Notes under the pieces: model-generated | Told to the model about the DNA's origin: nothing | Database searches by the model: none | Seen by the model: only the letters and a program-made list of their open reading frames with translations | Source of the DNA: Klebsiella pneumoniae | Lineage (GTDB): Bacteria > Pseudomonadota > Gammaproteobacteria > Pseudomonadales > Pseudohongiellaceae | NCBI GenBank assembly: GCA_945877175.1 | Contig: CAMCRC010000025.1 | Location: 1-32,531 of the forward strand | DNA: 32,531 bases | Reading direction: 5' to 3' | Position numbers and translations under genes: made by a program | Shown: one piece after another, positions 15,882 to 25,065 of the stretch | How the letters are laid out: each line of letters starts with the position of its first letter | Numbering within the stretch: position 1 is the stretch's first letter

Positions 15882-16604
15882 TCAATCGGGACGGACTCTC
15901 TTTTCCAGACCTTCCAGCCCGAGGTGGCGCACGTCTGTGCCTTTGACGAGGTAGATGACATGTTCGGCGATATTCTTGGCGTGGTCGCCTACACGTTCAA
16001 GTGCGCGCAGTGCCCAGACAATATTCAGTACACGCGTGATGCTGCGGGGGTCTTCGATCATGTAAGTAATCATCTCACGCATGGCACTGCTGTATTCCAT
16101 ATCCACACTGACGTCTTCCCTGGCCACAGCCAGCGCCGCATCAATGTCGTACCGCGCAAAAGCATCCAGTGCCATGTAGACCATGCGCCGTACGTGCTCG
16201 CCAATATGGCGAATCTCAACGTAACCTTTTGAGGATTCACCCTGCTCGGTAAGCTCGATTGCCAACCGAGCAATCTTTGCAGATTCATCCCCAATGCGCT
16301 CCAGATCATTGACGGCCTTGATGATGGCCAGCACCAGACGCAGGTCACTTGCCGCTGGCTGTCGACGCGCAAGGATGCGATTGCACTCTTCGTCGATCCG
16401 GATTTCCATGGCATTGATGGCGGCATCATCTTCGCGAACCAGGGCTCCAAGGCCACTGTCTGCGGTAATGATCGCATCGATGGCGTCGCTCAGCTGCTTC
16501 TCCACCATGCCGCCCATTTCCATCAGATTGTTCTTGATCTCTTGTAGATCGGCGTTGAACTGCTGAGAAATGTGGTGACTATGAATCGTTGCGTCTTTGT
16601 TCAT
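15882..16604 (-). CDS. phoU: Phosphate transport/signalling regulator PhoU
   Basis: A 240-residue all-helical protein made of two homologous three-helix bundles. PhoU links the Pst transporter to PhoR and keeps the Pho regulon off when phosphate is sufficient. The metal-binding signatures are visible in both halves: NDLERIGDESAKIA and RALERVGDHAKNIAEHV. HISQQFNADLQEIKNNLMEMGGMVEKQL near the N-terminus is typical. The start is ATG 16604, with AGGA just upstream; the open frame running back into pstB is rejected. It is 22 bases downstream of the pstB stop and upstream of the porin, in the same operon. Confidence 0.95.
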   Translation of the reverse strand: MNKDATIHSHHISQQFNADLQEIKNNLMEMGGMVEKQLSDAIDAIITADSGLGALVREDDAAINAMEIRIDEECNRILARRQPAASDLRLVLAIIKAVNDLERIGDESAKIARLAIELTEQGESSKGYVEIRHIGEHVRRMVYMALDAFARYDIDAALAVAREDVSVDMEYSSAMREMITYMIEDPRSITRVLNIVWALRALERVGDHAKNIAEHVIYLVKGTDVRHLGLEGLEKRVRPD

Positions 16605-16626
16605 GTCCTGTGTCCCTGCCCCGGAA

Positions 16627-17502
16627 TCAGCCGTAACGGCCGGTAATGTAATCTTCTGTCTGCTTCTCGTGCGGATTTGTGAAAATGGCATCCGTCCTGT
16701 CGAACTCGATCAGCTTGCCCATGTACATAAACGCGGTGAAATCAGAAACTCGAGCGGCTTGCTGCATATTGTGCGTCACAATGATGATGGTGTAACGATC
16801 CTTAAGCTCGTTGATCAGCTCCTCAATCTTCAATGTCGAAATGGGATCGAGCGCAGACGCCGGCTCATCGAGCAACAGGACTTCCGGCTCCACAGCGATT
16901 GTCCGTGCGATGACAAGACGCTGCTGCTGACCGCCGGACAGACCCAGTGCACTTTCATGCAGTCGATCCTTCACTTCACCCCACAGCGCTGCCGCATGCA
17001 GGGATTTTTCAACACTCTCGTCCAGAATGCGCTTCTTGTTGATGCCCTGAATGCGCAGACCATAAGCCACATTCTCATAGATTGACTTCGGGAAAGGGTT
17101 CGGCTTTTGGAACACCATGCCGACACGGCGACGCAGATCGGCGACATCGACAGCGCGATGATAAATATCATTGCCATCCAGTGCGATGCTGCCTTTTATA
17201 TGGCATCCGTCCACCAGATCGTTCATGCGATTGAAGCAGCGCAGCAACGTAGATTTGCCACACCCTGACGGCCCGATAAAGGCAGTCACGCGCTGGCTCG
17301 GAATGCTCATATTCACCGCTTTCAAAGCGTGTGCGGAGCCGTAATAGAGATTCAAGTCGGACACACGCAGACAGCTTGGCAAGTCCTCGGCCCGAACACC
17401 CTGGTCAATGCCGCCCAATTTCGACATGTCGATCTTCTTGAACTTTGACCGGTTGACCAGCGTGGATTCAGTATTTGATTCAGTCATTGCGAGAACATCC
17501 AT
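16627..17502 (-). CDS. pstB: Phosphate ABC transporter ATP-binding protein PstB
   Basis: A 291-residue cytoplasmic ATPase of the high-affinity phosphate importer. Walker A is GPSGCGKST, the Q-loop lies in [22 protein letters not shown] (typical of PstB), the signature is LSGGQQQR, Walker B is [12 protein letters not shown] and the switch His is in VTHNM. It has an N-terminal extension of about 45 residues before [11 protein letters not shown] 17502 is used; ATG 17487 is an equally possible start with GGAT upstream. It sits 27 bases after pstA and 22 bases before phoU. Confidence 0.97.
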   Translation of the reverse strand: MDVLAMTESNTESTLVNRSKFKKIDMSKLGGIDQGVRAEDLPSCLRVSDLNLYYGSAHALKAVNMSIPSQRVTAFIGPSGCGKSTLLRCFNRMNDLVDGCHIKGSIALDGNDIYHRAVDVADLRRRVGMVFQKPNPFPKSIYENVAYGLRIQGINKKRILDESVEKSLHAAALWGEVKDRLHESALGLSGGQQQRLVIARTIAVEPEVLLLDEPASALDPISTLKIEELINELKDRYTIIIVTHNMQQAARVSDFTAFMYMGKLIEFDRTDAIFTNPHEKQTEDYITGRYG

Positions 17503-17529
17503 TGCGTTTGCAGTAAGTGTAACAGCGCT

Positions 17530-19230
17530 TTACATATCCAGGGACTTGAAATTCTCACGCAGCCGATTGCGAACCGACACTGCGAACATATTCAATGCCG
17601 CAACCACGATGACCAGCAACAGCGCCGTGGCGAACACCAGCGGACGAGCCGCCTCAACATTGGGGCTCTGGAACCCAACGTCGTATATATGAAAGCCCAG
17701 ATGCATGAATTTCTGATCGAGGTGAAAGTAAGGATAGTTACCATCCACAGGCAGCGCGGGAGCCAGTTTCACCACGCCCACCAACATCAAAGGGGCCACT
17801 TCGCCCGCTGCTCTGGCGACCGCCAGAATCAGACCTGTCATCATGGCCGGGCTTGCCATCGGCAGAACAACCCGCCACAGCGTTTCGAATTTGGTGGCGC
17901 CCAGCGCCAGACTACCTTCACGCAGACTGCGGGGTATCCGCGACAGGCCCTCCTCTGTGGATACAATCACCACCGGGACGGTTAGAAGTGCCAATGTCAA
18001 TGACGCCCACATCAGTCCCGGCGTACCAAAGGTGGGCGCCGGCAAGGCTTCAGGATAGAAAGCCTGATCAACTTCGGCGCCAAGGAAATAAATGAAGAAC
18101 CCCAGTCCGAACACGCCATAGACAATGGAGGGTACGCCCGCGAGATTATTGACCGCGATGCGGATGATGCGCGTCACAACGCCCTGTCGCGCGTATTCAC
18201 GGAGATACACCGCAGCAATCACGCCGAAGGGCGTGACGAATATGGACATCAGCAACACCATTACCACGGTGCCGAAGATCGCTGGGAAGATTCCGCCTTC
18301 GGTATTTGCCTCGCGGGGCTCGTCGGACAGGAATTCCCACAATTTGGAACCGTACACGATCATCTTGTTGCCAAAATGCATGCCATTGGGCTGATAGGCG
18401 CGCACGATCTCCGAAACAGCTATTTCAATTTCTCCGCCGTTCATTGCCTGCATCACGACAGTGTCGCGCTCGCTTTCGACATAGAGCGCGTTCAGTCGCG
18501 CCTGCATGCCCGTATATTGCGCATTCCAGGCCGCGCGTTCTTCGGCAATCTCCGCCAGGGCTGATTCAGTTGCTTCTTCACGCAGTTCGAGCTGGCGTTG
18601 CCGCAGTCGCAAACGCTCGAGCGCATAGTTGACTTCACCAATCTCACCCTCTTCCACATCAGCGATTTCGTCATGCAGCTCCAGGGCTCTTTCAATGCGT
18701 GGCAGCAGAGCGTTCCACGCTGTCATGTCCTGTTCATTCGCTGGATCACTGGTGGCCACTGTAACGCCGCTTTCGCGGACTTCGCTCACATAGCCATAGA
18801 AATTGCCCCATTCGCGACGCTCGAAAGCAGTCATATTGTGGGGATAGCGGACATTGCTCAGGTAATCCGCCAGCAGCCACGAGAAGTCACTGCCATTGAG
18901 TTCGCGGTTGCCGATTTTCACAAGCTCCCGTCGGTAAAATGGCTGATCTGCCGGTACCGGAATTCCTGAAGAGATGATGCGATCGGCAGTCACTTCTTCG
19001 TCACCGACGCGTTCGCCGACAACCTCGCGACGCAATGGCTCGCCTTCGCTGACCGGCTGCTGATACTCGGCAAGCATGATGTCCTTGGGCCAGAAATGAC
19101 CAAAGCCGTTGACTGCCAGGAGCAGCAACAGACTCACGGTCATGATGAGGCTGATAGCCACTGCCCCGGCATTTGCCCAAATCCAGGGTGTGCCGCTCGC
19201 GAAGAACTTTTGTAGGGTGTTGTTGCTCAT
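17530..19230 (-). CDS. pstA: Phosphate ABC transporter permease PstA, long form
   Basis: A 566-residue inner-membrane permease, about twice the length of E. coli PstA. A membrane segment (about 18-42) is followed by a large periplasmic insert (about 43-310), which contains a Glu/Arg-rich probable coiled coil near residues 190-262 (LERLRLRQRQLELREEATES). The canonical permease domain comes after it, with VYLREYARQG and the EAA-type loop SLALGATKFETLWRVVLP that contacts PstB. Long PstA forms with an extra N-terminal domain are known in other gammaproteobacteria. The ATG overlaps the pstC stop by four bases (ATGA), so translation is probably coupled. Confidence 0.95.
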   Translation of the reverse strand: MSNNTLQKFFASGTPWIWANAGAVAISLIMTVSLLLLLAVNGFGHFWPKDIMLAEYQQPVSEGEPLRREVVGERVGDEEVTADRIISSGIPVPADQPFYRRELVKIGNRELNGSDFSWLLADYLSNVRYPHNMTAFERREWGNFYGYVSEVRESGVTVATSDPANEQDMTAWNALLPRIERALELHDEIADVEEGEIGEVNYALERLRLRQRQLELREEATESALAEIAEERAAWNAQYTGMQARLNALYVESERDTVVMQAMNGGEIEIAVSEIVRAYQPNGMHFGNKMIVYGSKLWEFLSDEPREANTEGGIFPAIFGTVVMVLLMSIFVTPFGVIAAVYLREYARQGVVTRIIRIAVNNLAGVPSIVYGVFGLGFFIYFLGAEVDQAFYPEALPAPTFGTPGLMWASLTLALLTVPVVIVSTEEGLSRIPRSLREGSLALGATKFETLWRVVLPMASPAMMTGLILAVARAAGEVAPLMLVGVVKLAPALPVDGNYPYFHLDQKFMHLGFHIYDVGFQSPNVEAARPLVFATALLLVIVVAALNMFAVSVRNRLRENFKSLDM

Positions 19231-21545
19231 AGATTGCTGTACTTGCGTCGCAGACGCTGTCGGACGATTTCGGCGAGAGTGTTGATCACAAAGGTGAAAA
19301 TGAACAGCACGAGTGCCGCCAGGAACAGGATGCGATAGTGGGTACTGTCGACTTCTGATTCGGGAACTTCCACCGCGATATTGGCGGCCAATGTGCGCAT
19401 GCCTTCAAAGATGTTGATGTCCATGATGGGGGTATTGCCGGTGGCCATGAGCACGATCATCGTTTCACCCACTGCGCGGCCCATGCCTATCATCAGTGCC
19501 GAGAAGATACCGGGACTTGCAGTTGCCAGCACCACCCGACTCAAGGTTTGCCACGGCGTTGCGCCCAGGGCCAATGAGCCGTAGGTCAGTTGCCTGGGTA
19601 CCGTGAAGATCGCGTCCTCTGCAATGGAGAAGATGGTGGGAATCACGGCAAAACCCATGGCCAGACCTACTACCAGAGCGTTGCGCTGGTCATAGGGAAT
19701 TCCCATGTCGTTGGTGATCCAGAGGCGCATGTCGCCGCCAAAGAAGACTTGTTCCAAGGGCACCGCGAACAGAAATGCCACGTATACAGAAAGCAGGATC
19801 ACAGGAATCAGCAAAGCCGCTTCCCAGCCATCAGGCACCCTGAAGCGCACCGATTCCGGAAGGCGAGTCCACCCGAAAGCTGCCAGAAGAATCCCTATTG
19901 GAACCAGCAGCAGCATATTGAAAATGCCCAGCAGATTGTTCTCAAGGAAGGGTGCGAGCCAGAGGCCGGCAAGGAACCCGAGCACTACCGTCGGGAGCGC
20001 ACCCATCAATTCAATCAAGGGCTTGACACTCTGACGCATGCGTGGCGCCATGAAGTAGCCCGTAAAAATTGCTCCACAAACAGCCAGGGGCGCTGCGAGA
20101 ATCATTCCGTAGAACGCTGCCTTGAGGGTACCGAACGCCAAGGGTGCCAGACTGTATTTGGGCTCGAAATCATCATTGGCGGCAGAGGATTGCCAAATGA
20201 GGTCAGGATCGGGGTAGTTCTCGTACCACACTCGTCCCCAAAGGGCTTGCCACGACACTTCCGGGTGCTCGCTGTCCACGCTGAACATCGCAAATCCGCC
20301 ATCGGCTTTCTCGATCAGCAGGCCATTTCCGCGGGCAGCAACGGCGATAGCCTTCGGAGCCCCCGTCACGAGCGGCAAATAGGCAACTTCGCGATGCGCT
20401 GTCGAGTTGTAGATGCCGATGTAGCCTTCGTCATTGGCCATGACAAAATTCTTGCGCCGCTGCTCGGAAGTGAGCGCGACAACATTGCTGCGCGCTTCGA
20501 AATCACGCACTTTCTCGATTCCGACCGTACCGCCACGTCTGACCAGGAACCATTGGGAAATCGTCCCTTCACTATCTCCTACCAGCAGCGAGATACCCCC
20601 CAGAAGAAAAGTGACTTCTGTCATACGCCGGGGTGAATCCACCAGCAGCACCTCTTCCGTCACCACGGGTGTGCCGTTGTTGAAGGCTGGCCGAATATCG
20701 ACCAGGCTCAGGCGTCCAGAGGCTCCGATGGCAAAGAGCCAGCGCCGGTCGACGTCCATGTAAAGCTGATCAATACTCGGTATCAGACCATTGAGGGTAA
20801 CAATTTCGGTTTCCCACTCGGCCTCGCCCTGGGCACTGAAAGCGGAAAGCAGGTTGCTCTCCCTCTGGGCACGGAGCAGGCTGACATTTCCGGCACTACT
20901 GCCGGCCAGCATCAGTTCGTTGGTGCTGGAACGCACGCTGACCCGCGCAACGGCCTGATCCTCAAACAAGGCAAACGGCACTTCGCCAAAAGGGTAGGTC
21001 ATAGCCGGCGTTACTACACGCGCGTTGTTGACACCGAACTCTTCGTCATAGCCATACTGTGCTATCAGAACATCGCCGCCGGAGAGCCCAAGTGCAAATA
21101 TGCCAGTGACATCAGTGTCCAGTGCAAAGCTGCTGATGCTCTGACCTTCGGGAATTGGCAGCGCAACGCGGCCGATGACTTCGCCGTCGTCAGTGTTGAA
21201 GTACACGGCCTGACCATCAGAGCCCAGTCGCATCGCAACTTCGAGGCGCTCTTCCACTGCCAGATGAAGTACATCGACATTGTCCCGCAAATCCACTTGG
21301 AACTCGCTGACCTCCTGGATTGAAGCGCCACGGAACAACGGCAGAACTTCATAAATCAGGTAGAGAAAGATCACCAGAACTGCGGCAATTACGCCCAATC
21401 CACCAATGGCGATAAGAACGGCTGCCAGTTTGTCCTTGAAGTGACGGAACTTGCGGCGGGTGAGGACTTCGGGAGAAGCGGCAAAAGCGGCCCCTAATGA
21501 GGACTGCGGAGCCTCTGGAGGCGTCGTTATTGGTTGTTCGATCAT
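19227..21545 (-). CDS. pstC: Phosphate ABC transporter permease PstC, long form
   Basis: A 772-residue permease, much longer than the roughly 320-residue E. coli PstC. The first membrane segment (about 41-66) is followed by a periplasmic region of about 400 residues rich in beta-type repeats (for example LFAIGASGRLSLVDIRP and FVMANDEGYIGIYNS), resembling a beta-propeller. The transporter domain (about 490-772) has the EAA-type loop SLALGATPWQTLSRVVLATASP. The start is uncertain: ATG 21545 gives a sensible cytoplasmic N-terminus, while ATG 21587 is possible and the ORF is open to 21617. Ribosome-binding sites are weak at all of them. It overlaps pstA by four bases. Confidence 0.93.
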   Translation of the reverse strand: MIEQPITTPPEAPQSSLGAAFAASPEVLTRRKFRHFKDKLAAVLIAIGGLGVIAAVLVIFLYLIYEVLPLFRGASIQEVSEFQVDLRDNVDVLHLAVEERLEVAMRLGSDGQAVYFNTDDGEVIGRVALPIPEGQSISSFALDTDVTGIFALGLSGGDVLIAQYGYDEEFGVNNARVVTPAMTYPFGEVPFALFEDQAVARVSVRSSTNELMLAGSSAGNVSLLRAQRESNLLSAFSAQGEAEWETEIVTLNGLIPSIDQLYMDVDRRWLFAIGASGRLSLVDIRPAFNNGTPVVTEEVLLVDSPRRMTEVTFLLGGISLLVGDSEGTISQWFLVRRGGTVGIEKVRDFEARSNVVALTSEQRRKNFVMANDEGYIGIYNSTAHREVAYLPLVTGAPKAIAVAARGNGLLIEKADGGFAMFSVDSEHPEVSWQALWGRVWYENYPDPDLIWQSSAANDDFEPKYSLAPLAFGTLKAAFYGMILAAPLAVCGAIFTGYFMAPRMRQSVKPLIELMGALPTVVLGFLAGLWLAPFLENNLLGIFNMLLLVPIGILLAAFGWTRLPESVRFRVPDGWEAALLIPVILLSVYVAFLFAVPLEQVFFGGDMRLWITNDMGIPYDQRNALVVGLAMGFAVIPTIFSIAEDAIFTVPRQLTYGSLALGATPWQTLSRVVLATASPGIFSALMIGMGRAVGETMIVLMATGNTPIMDINIFEGMRTLAANIAVEVPESEVDSTHYRILFLAALVLFIFTFVINTLAEIVRQRLRRKYSNL

Positions 21546-21605
21546 GGCGTTGGAGTCTATTCCGCGATTGTTACATTGTGATTGCATTGCGCAGACGCGC
21601 TCAAA

Positions 21606-21630
21606 CAGCGGCACCACCCGGTGTCCGCTG
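21606..21630 (-). other. Stem-loop between pstS and pstC
   Basis: On the minus strand CAGCGG-A-CACC and GGTG-CCGCTG form a 10-bp stem with a single bulged A and a GGGT loop. It starts 12 bases after the pstS stop and is followed by only three T residues. Such hairpins after binding-protein genes often stabilise the upstream mRNA or terminate partially, giving excess PstS. Confidence 0.55.
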
Positions 21631-21642
21631 CGTCATTCGCAT

Positions 21643-22617
21643 TCAGAGCCCAAGCGCTTGATAGGTTGCTTCAACGACGGCCGCCGGCAACGGGATATAA
21701 CCATCCTTGAGGACCACTTCCTGGCCGGATCTGGACAACACCAGCTTGATGAATTCCCGCTCCAGGGGCGCGAGCGGTTTGTTCGGCTCTTTGTTCACAT
21801 AAACAAACAGAAAACGTGCGAGCGGATAATTGCCAGTAATGGCATTCTCTGGCGTTGCCTCGTAGTACTCGCTGCCAGCTTCCTTCGCAATGGGCAGAGA
21901 GCGCACGCTGGAAGTTGTGTAGCCCAGACCGGAATACCCGATCCCGTTGATGGAGGTGCTGACTGACTGCACGACCGAAGCAGAACCTGGCTGTTCGTTA
22001 ACGGAATTCTTGAAGTCACCTGTGCACAGCGCGGTTTCCTTGAAATAGCCGTAAGTTCCAGAGACTGAATTGCGACCGAACAACTGCAAGTCACGACGCT
22101 CCCAGTCTCCCTCCATCCCGAATTGCCCCCAGACATCAATGCTTTCCGGGTTACCACACTTGAGAGTGACTGAAAACACAGCGTCAACCTCTGCCATCGT
22201 CAGTCCTTTGATGGGGTTATCCCTGTGTACAAAAACAGCCAGCGAGTCGATGGCGACAGGAACCGCCGTGGGCTTGTAGCCGTACTTGTTTTCGAAAGCT
22301 TCGATTTCGTTGTCTTTCATCTCGCGACTCATAGGCCCCATGTTGGAGGTGCCTTCGGTCAGCGCGGGCGGCGCAGTGGAAGAACCGGCGGCCTGAATCT
22401 GAATGTTTACGTTGGGGTAGGCGCGCTTGAACTCTTCCGCCCAGAGTGTCATCAGGTTGGCAAGCGTGTCGGAGCCCACGCTCGAGAAATTGCCGGAAAC
22501 GCCGCTGGCGCGTTCGTACGTGCGCAGGGAAGAATCAAGGTCGGCCGCCAGCACGGGCATACTGGACAGCCCCCCAAGCAGCAGACTGAGTAGCTTCATC
22601 GTGAATCTGACGGACAT
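21643..22617 (-). CDS. pstS: Periplasmic phosphate-binding protein PstS
   Basis: A 324-residue binding protein with a signal peptide (about 1-26, ending PVLAAD). It captures phosphate in the periplasm for PstCAB. Typical motifs are [43 protein letters not shown] and [17 protein letters not shown]; the Ser/Thr and Arg of these loops form the phosphate site. [17 protein letters not shown] and [10 protein letters not shown] are also characteristic. ATG 22617 has GGAG at good distance; an internal ATG at 22599 is less likely. It is the first gene of the pst operon, driven by a Pho box with a -10 at ideal spacing. Confidence 0.96.
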   Translation of the reverse strand: MSVRFTMKLLSLLLGGLSSMPVLAADLDSSLRTYERASGVSGNFSSVGSDTLANLMTLWAEEFKRAYPNVNIQIQAAGSSTAPPALTEGTSNMGPMSREMKDNEIEAFENKYGYKPTAVPVAIDSLAVFVHRDNPIKGLTMAEVDAVFSVTLKCGNPESIDVWGQFGMEGDWERRDLQLFGRNSVSGTYGYFKETALCTGDFKNSVNEQPGSASVVQSVSTSINGIGYSGLGYTTSSVRSLPIAKEAGSEYYEATPENAITGNYPLARFLFVYVNKEPNKPLAPLEREFIKLVLSRSGQEVVLKDGYIPLPAAVVEATYQALGL

Positions 22618-22667
22618 TCCAGGTCTCCAGACGCAAAGCGCGTTTTTGATCTATTACAATTCGCATG

Positions 22668-22701
22668 ACTATATGTTGCGCGAGTGACACTAATATGACA
22701 A
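22668..22701 (-). promoter_or_regulatory. Pho box and -10 of the pst operon
   Basis: On the minus strand TTGTCATATTAGTGTCAC (22701-22684) matches the Pho box at about 16 of 18 positions. TATAGT (22673-22668, 5/6 to TATAAT) follows exactly 10 bp later. The promoter is divergent from that of ppk. Confidence 0.9.
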
Positions 22702-22734
22702 AACTGCGACCACTCGCGACTGTGCCAGGAACAT

Positions 22735-22780
22735 TGGTCATCTATCTGTCACTTTCATCCGCATTCCCCTCATGTAGAAT
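22735..22780 (+). promoter_or_regulatory. Pho box and candidate -10 of ppk
   Basis: TGGTCATCTATCTGTCAC (22735-22752) has half-sites matching 5/7 and 7/7. The best -10, TAGAAT (22775-22780, 5/6), lies 22 bp downstream, about one helical turn further than at the other Pho promoters. ppk begins at 22816. Confidence 0.65.
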
Positions 22781-22815
22781 GCGCGCAACAACAAGCGCCT
22801 ATTACGAGCTTCCAC

Positions 22816-25065
22816 ATGAATATAAAAGTTACTGAGAATGAGCCCGACATCTCCGTTTCGATGACGTCAGTGACAAGCCCTGTCGAGCTCGAACCACATG
22901 CGCTGCTTGAGCACGATGACGGCAACACCGTACCGTCCACCATAACCCCGTCCGACGAGCCTGCTTCGCGCGCCGCTGAAGCCCCTGCCATCGATCTTGA
23001 CAACAGTGCTCTCTACCTCAATCGCGAAATGAGCTATCTGCAGTTCAATCTGCGCGTACTGGATCAGGCCAGGAACTCAAGGCACCCCCTGCTGGAGCGC
23101 CTTATGTTCCTGTTGATCTTCAGTTCCAATCTGGACGAGTTCTATGAGATCCGTATTTCGGGTCTCAAGAAGCAGATGGAGTTCGGACGCCAGCGCCCGG
23201 GCCCGGACGGCAAGTACCCCGACGAGATCATGCGTGAGATCAACCAGCAGGTGCGGGTGGCACTTCAGGAGCAATATCGCATTCTGAACGAAGACCTCTT
23301 CCCCTCGCTTGCTGAACAGAAGATCCGCTTCCTGTACCGCGATGAGTGGAACAAGGAACTCACGATCTGGGCACGGACATACTTTCGAGACGAAGTACTC
23401 CCCGTCATCAGCCCCCTCGGACTGGACCCGGCTCACCCATTCCCTCGCCTTGTGAACAAGAGCCTGAACTTCATCCTGTCCCTGGAAGGAAAGGATGCTT
23501 TCGGCCGTGACAGCGGCCTGGCCATTGTGCCCGCGCCGCGTTCGCTGCCGCGCCTGATCAAGGTGCCCAAGGAAATTGTTGCGGAAGGCGACAACTTCAT
23601 CTTCCTGTCATCCATCATCCACGCCCATGTGGAAGAGTTTTTCCCTGGCATGCGCGTCAAGGAATGTCATCAGTTCCGCGTCACCCGCAATTCCGATCTG
23701 GAGATGTCCAATGTGGAAGTGGAAGACGTCGCCAGCGCCTTGCAGGGGGAGCTGCATTCACGACGCTTCGGCACGGCAGCCAAACTGGAGGTTGGCGCCG
23801 CGTGTCCGCGCGAGTTGACCGACTTTCTGCTGCAGCGCTTCAATCTGACAGAAGACGCCCTCTTCCGCCTGGACGGTCCCGTGAACCTGCAGAGACTGAT
23901 GACATTGACCAGTATGGTCAATCGCCCCGACCTGTGCTTCGCGCCCTTTACCCCTGGCACACCTCCTGCGCTGGAAGAAGGCAGCTGCATCTTCACAGCA
24001 GTCACCAAGGAAGATCAGTTGCTGATGCACCCGTTCCAGTCTTTCCTGCCCATCATCGACTGGGTGAGACAGGCAGCAAAGGATCCCTCGGTGTTGTCGA
24101 TCAAGCAGACACTGTACCGCACCAACGAGTCGTCCGAACTGGTAGAGGCTTTGTCAGAAGCTGCCCGCAATGGCAAGGAAGTGACCGTTGTAATCGAATT
24201 GCGCGCGCGGTTCGATGAGCAGGAAAACCTGCAGTTCGCCAGCAAGCTGCAGGAAGCTGGTGCGGTGGTGGTATACGGCGTAATGGGCTACAAAACCCAC
24301 GCGAAAATGTTGCTGATTGTGCGGCGCGAAGGCGGCAAGCTGAAACGTTACGCCCACTTAGGCACAGGCAACTATCACCGCAAGACATCGCTGGTTTATA
24401 CCGACTATGGCCTGATGACCTGTGATGAGACTCTATGTGCCGATGTGCACAAGGTTTTCCAGCAGATTACCGGCATGGGCAAGCGCATCATCCCCGACTT
24501 GGTGATCCACGCGCCGTTCCGCCTCAAGAAGTCCCTGGTACGGCTGATTCAGCAGGAAAAGAATGCTGCGCTGGAAGGCAAGCCGGCACGCATCATCGCC
24601 AAGATGAACGCACTGACGGACCCGGACATCATTCGCGAACTCTACTCGGCATCTCGCAACGGGGTGAAGATCGATCTGATCATCCGTGGCATCTGCTGCC
24701 TTAAACCGGGCATTCCTGGCGTATCCGAAAACATTCGGGTGGTATCCATCATCGGGCGCTTCCTGGAGCACACGCGCGTCTTCTACTTCGAAAACAATCT
24801 GCATCCATTGTATTGCTCCAGTGCGGACTGGATGGAGCGCAATCTGATGCATCGCATAGAAGTGGCGTTCCCGATCCTGCGCAAGAGATTGATCACGCGC
24901 ATTCTGGATGAATTGCAGATGTACGTGAATGACCGCTGTCAGAGCTGGGAGTTGCAGTCTGACGGCACCTATCTGCGCCTGATTCCGGATGATTGCGACA
25001 AGCGGGAGCCTGTGCAGACATTGCTGCTGCAACAGTTGGCGAAGGTGCGTTACAGCGCGGTCTGA
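22816..25065 (+). CDS. ppk: Polyphosphate kinase 1
   Basis: A 749-residue enzyme that reversibly transfers the gamma-phosphate of ATP to polyphosphate. An acidic N-terminal extension of about 60 residues precedes the conserved core, which begins LYLNREMSYLQFNLRVLDQA and includes SSNLDEFYEIRISGLK. The two phospholipase D-like catalytic halves show KTHAKMLLIVRREG with the phospho-acceptor His, HLGTGNYHRKT, and SIIGRFLEHTRVFYF. The C-terminus has DWMERNLMHRIEVAFPI. It is divergent from pstS with its own Pho box, and it converges on ppx, overlapping its 3' end by 16 bases. Confidence 0.97.
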   Translation: MNIKVTENEPDISVSMTSVTSPVELEPHALLEHDDGNTVPSTITPSDEPASRAAEAPAIDLDNSALYLNREMSYLQFNLRVLDQARNSRHPLLERLMFLLIFSSNLDEFYEIRISGLKKQMEFGRQRPGPDGKYPDEIMREINQQVRVALQEQYRILNEDLFPSLAEQKIRFLYRDEWNKELTIWARTYFRDEVLPVISPLGLDPAHPFPRLVNKSLNFILSLEGKDAFGRDSGLAIVPAPRSLPRLIKVPKEIVAEGDNFIFLSSIIHAHVEEFFPGMRVKECHQFRVTRNSDLEMSNVEVEDVASALQGELHSRRFGTAAKLEVGAACPRELTDFLLQRFNLTEDALFRLDGPVNLQRLMTLTSMVNRPDLCFAPFTPGTPPALEEGSCIFTAVTKEDQLLMHPFQSFLPIIDWVRQAAKDPSVLSIKQTLYRTNESSELVEALSEAARNGKEVTVVIELRARFDEQENLQFASKLQEAGAVVVYGVMGYKTHAKMLLIVRREGGKLKRYAHLGTGNYHRKTSLVYTDYGLMTCDETLCADVHKVFQQITGMGKRIIPDLVIHAPFRLKKSLVRLIQQEKNAALEGKPARIIAKMNALTDPDIIRELYSASRNGVKIDLIIRGICCLKPGIPGVSENIRVVSIIGRFLEHTRVFYFENNLHPLYCSSADWMERNLMHRIEVAFPILRKRLITRILDELQMYVNDRCQSWELQSDGTYLRLIPDDCDKREPVQTLLLQQLAKVRYSAV

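Noticed and set aside
15363-16232. 289-codon plus-strand frame across porin and phoU
   Set aside because: It is antisense to two recognised genes with no motif; it probably arises from codon bias.
19590-20636. 348-codon plus-strand frame inside pstC
   Set aside because: It is low-complexity, His/Arg/Gln-rich translation antisense to a well-supported permease gene.
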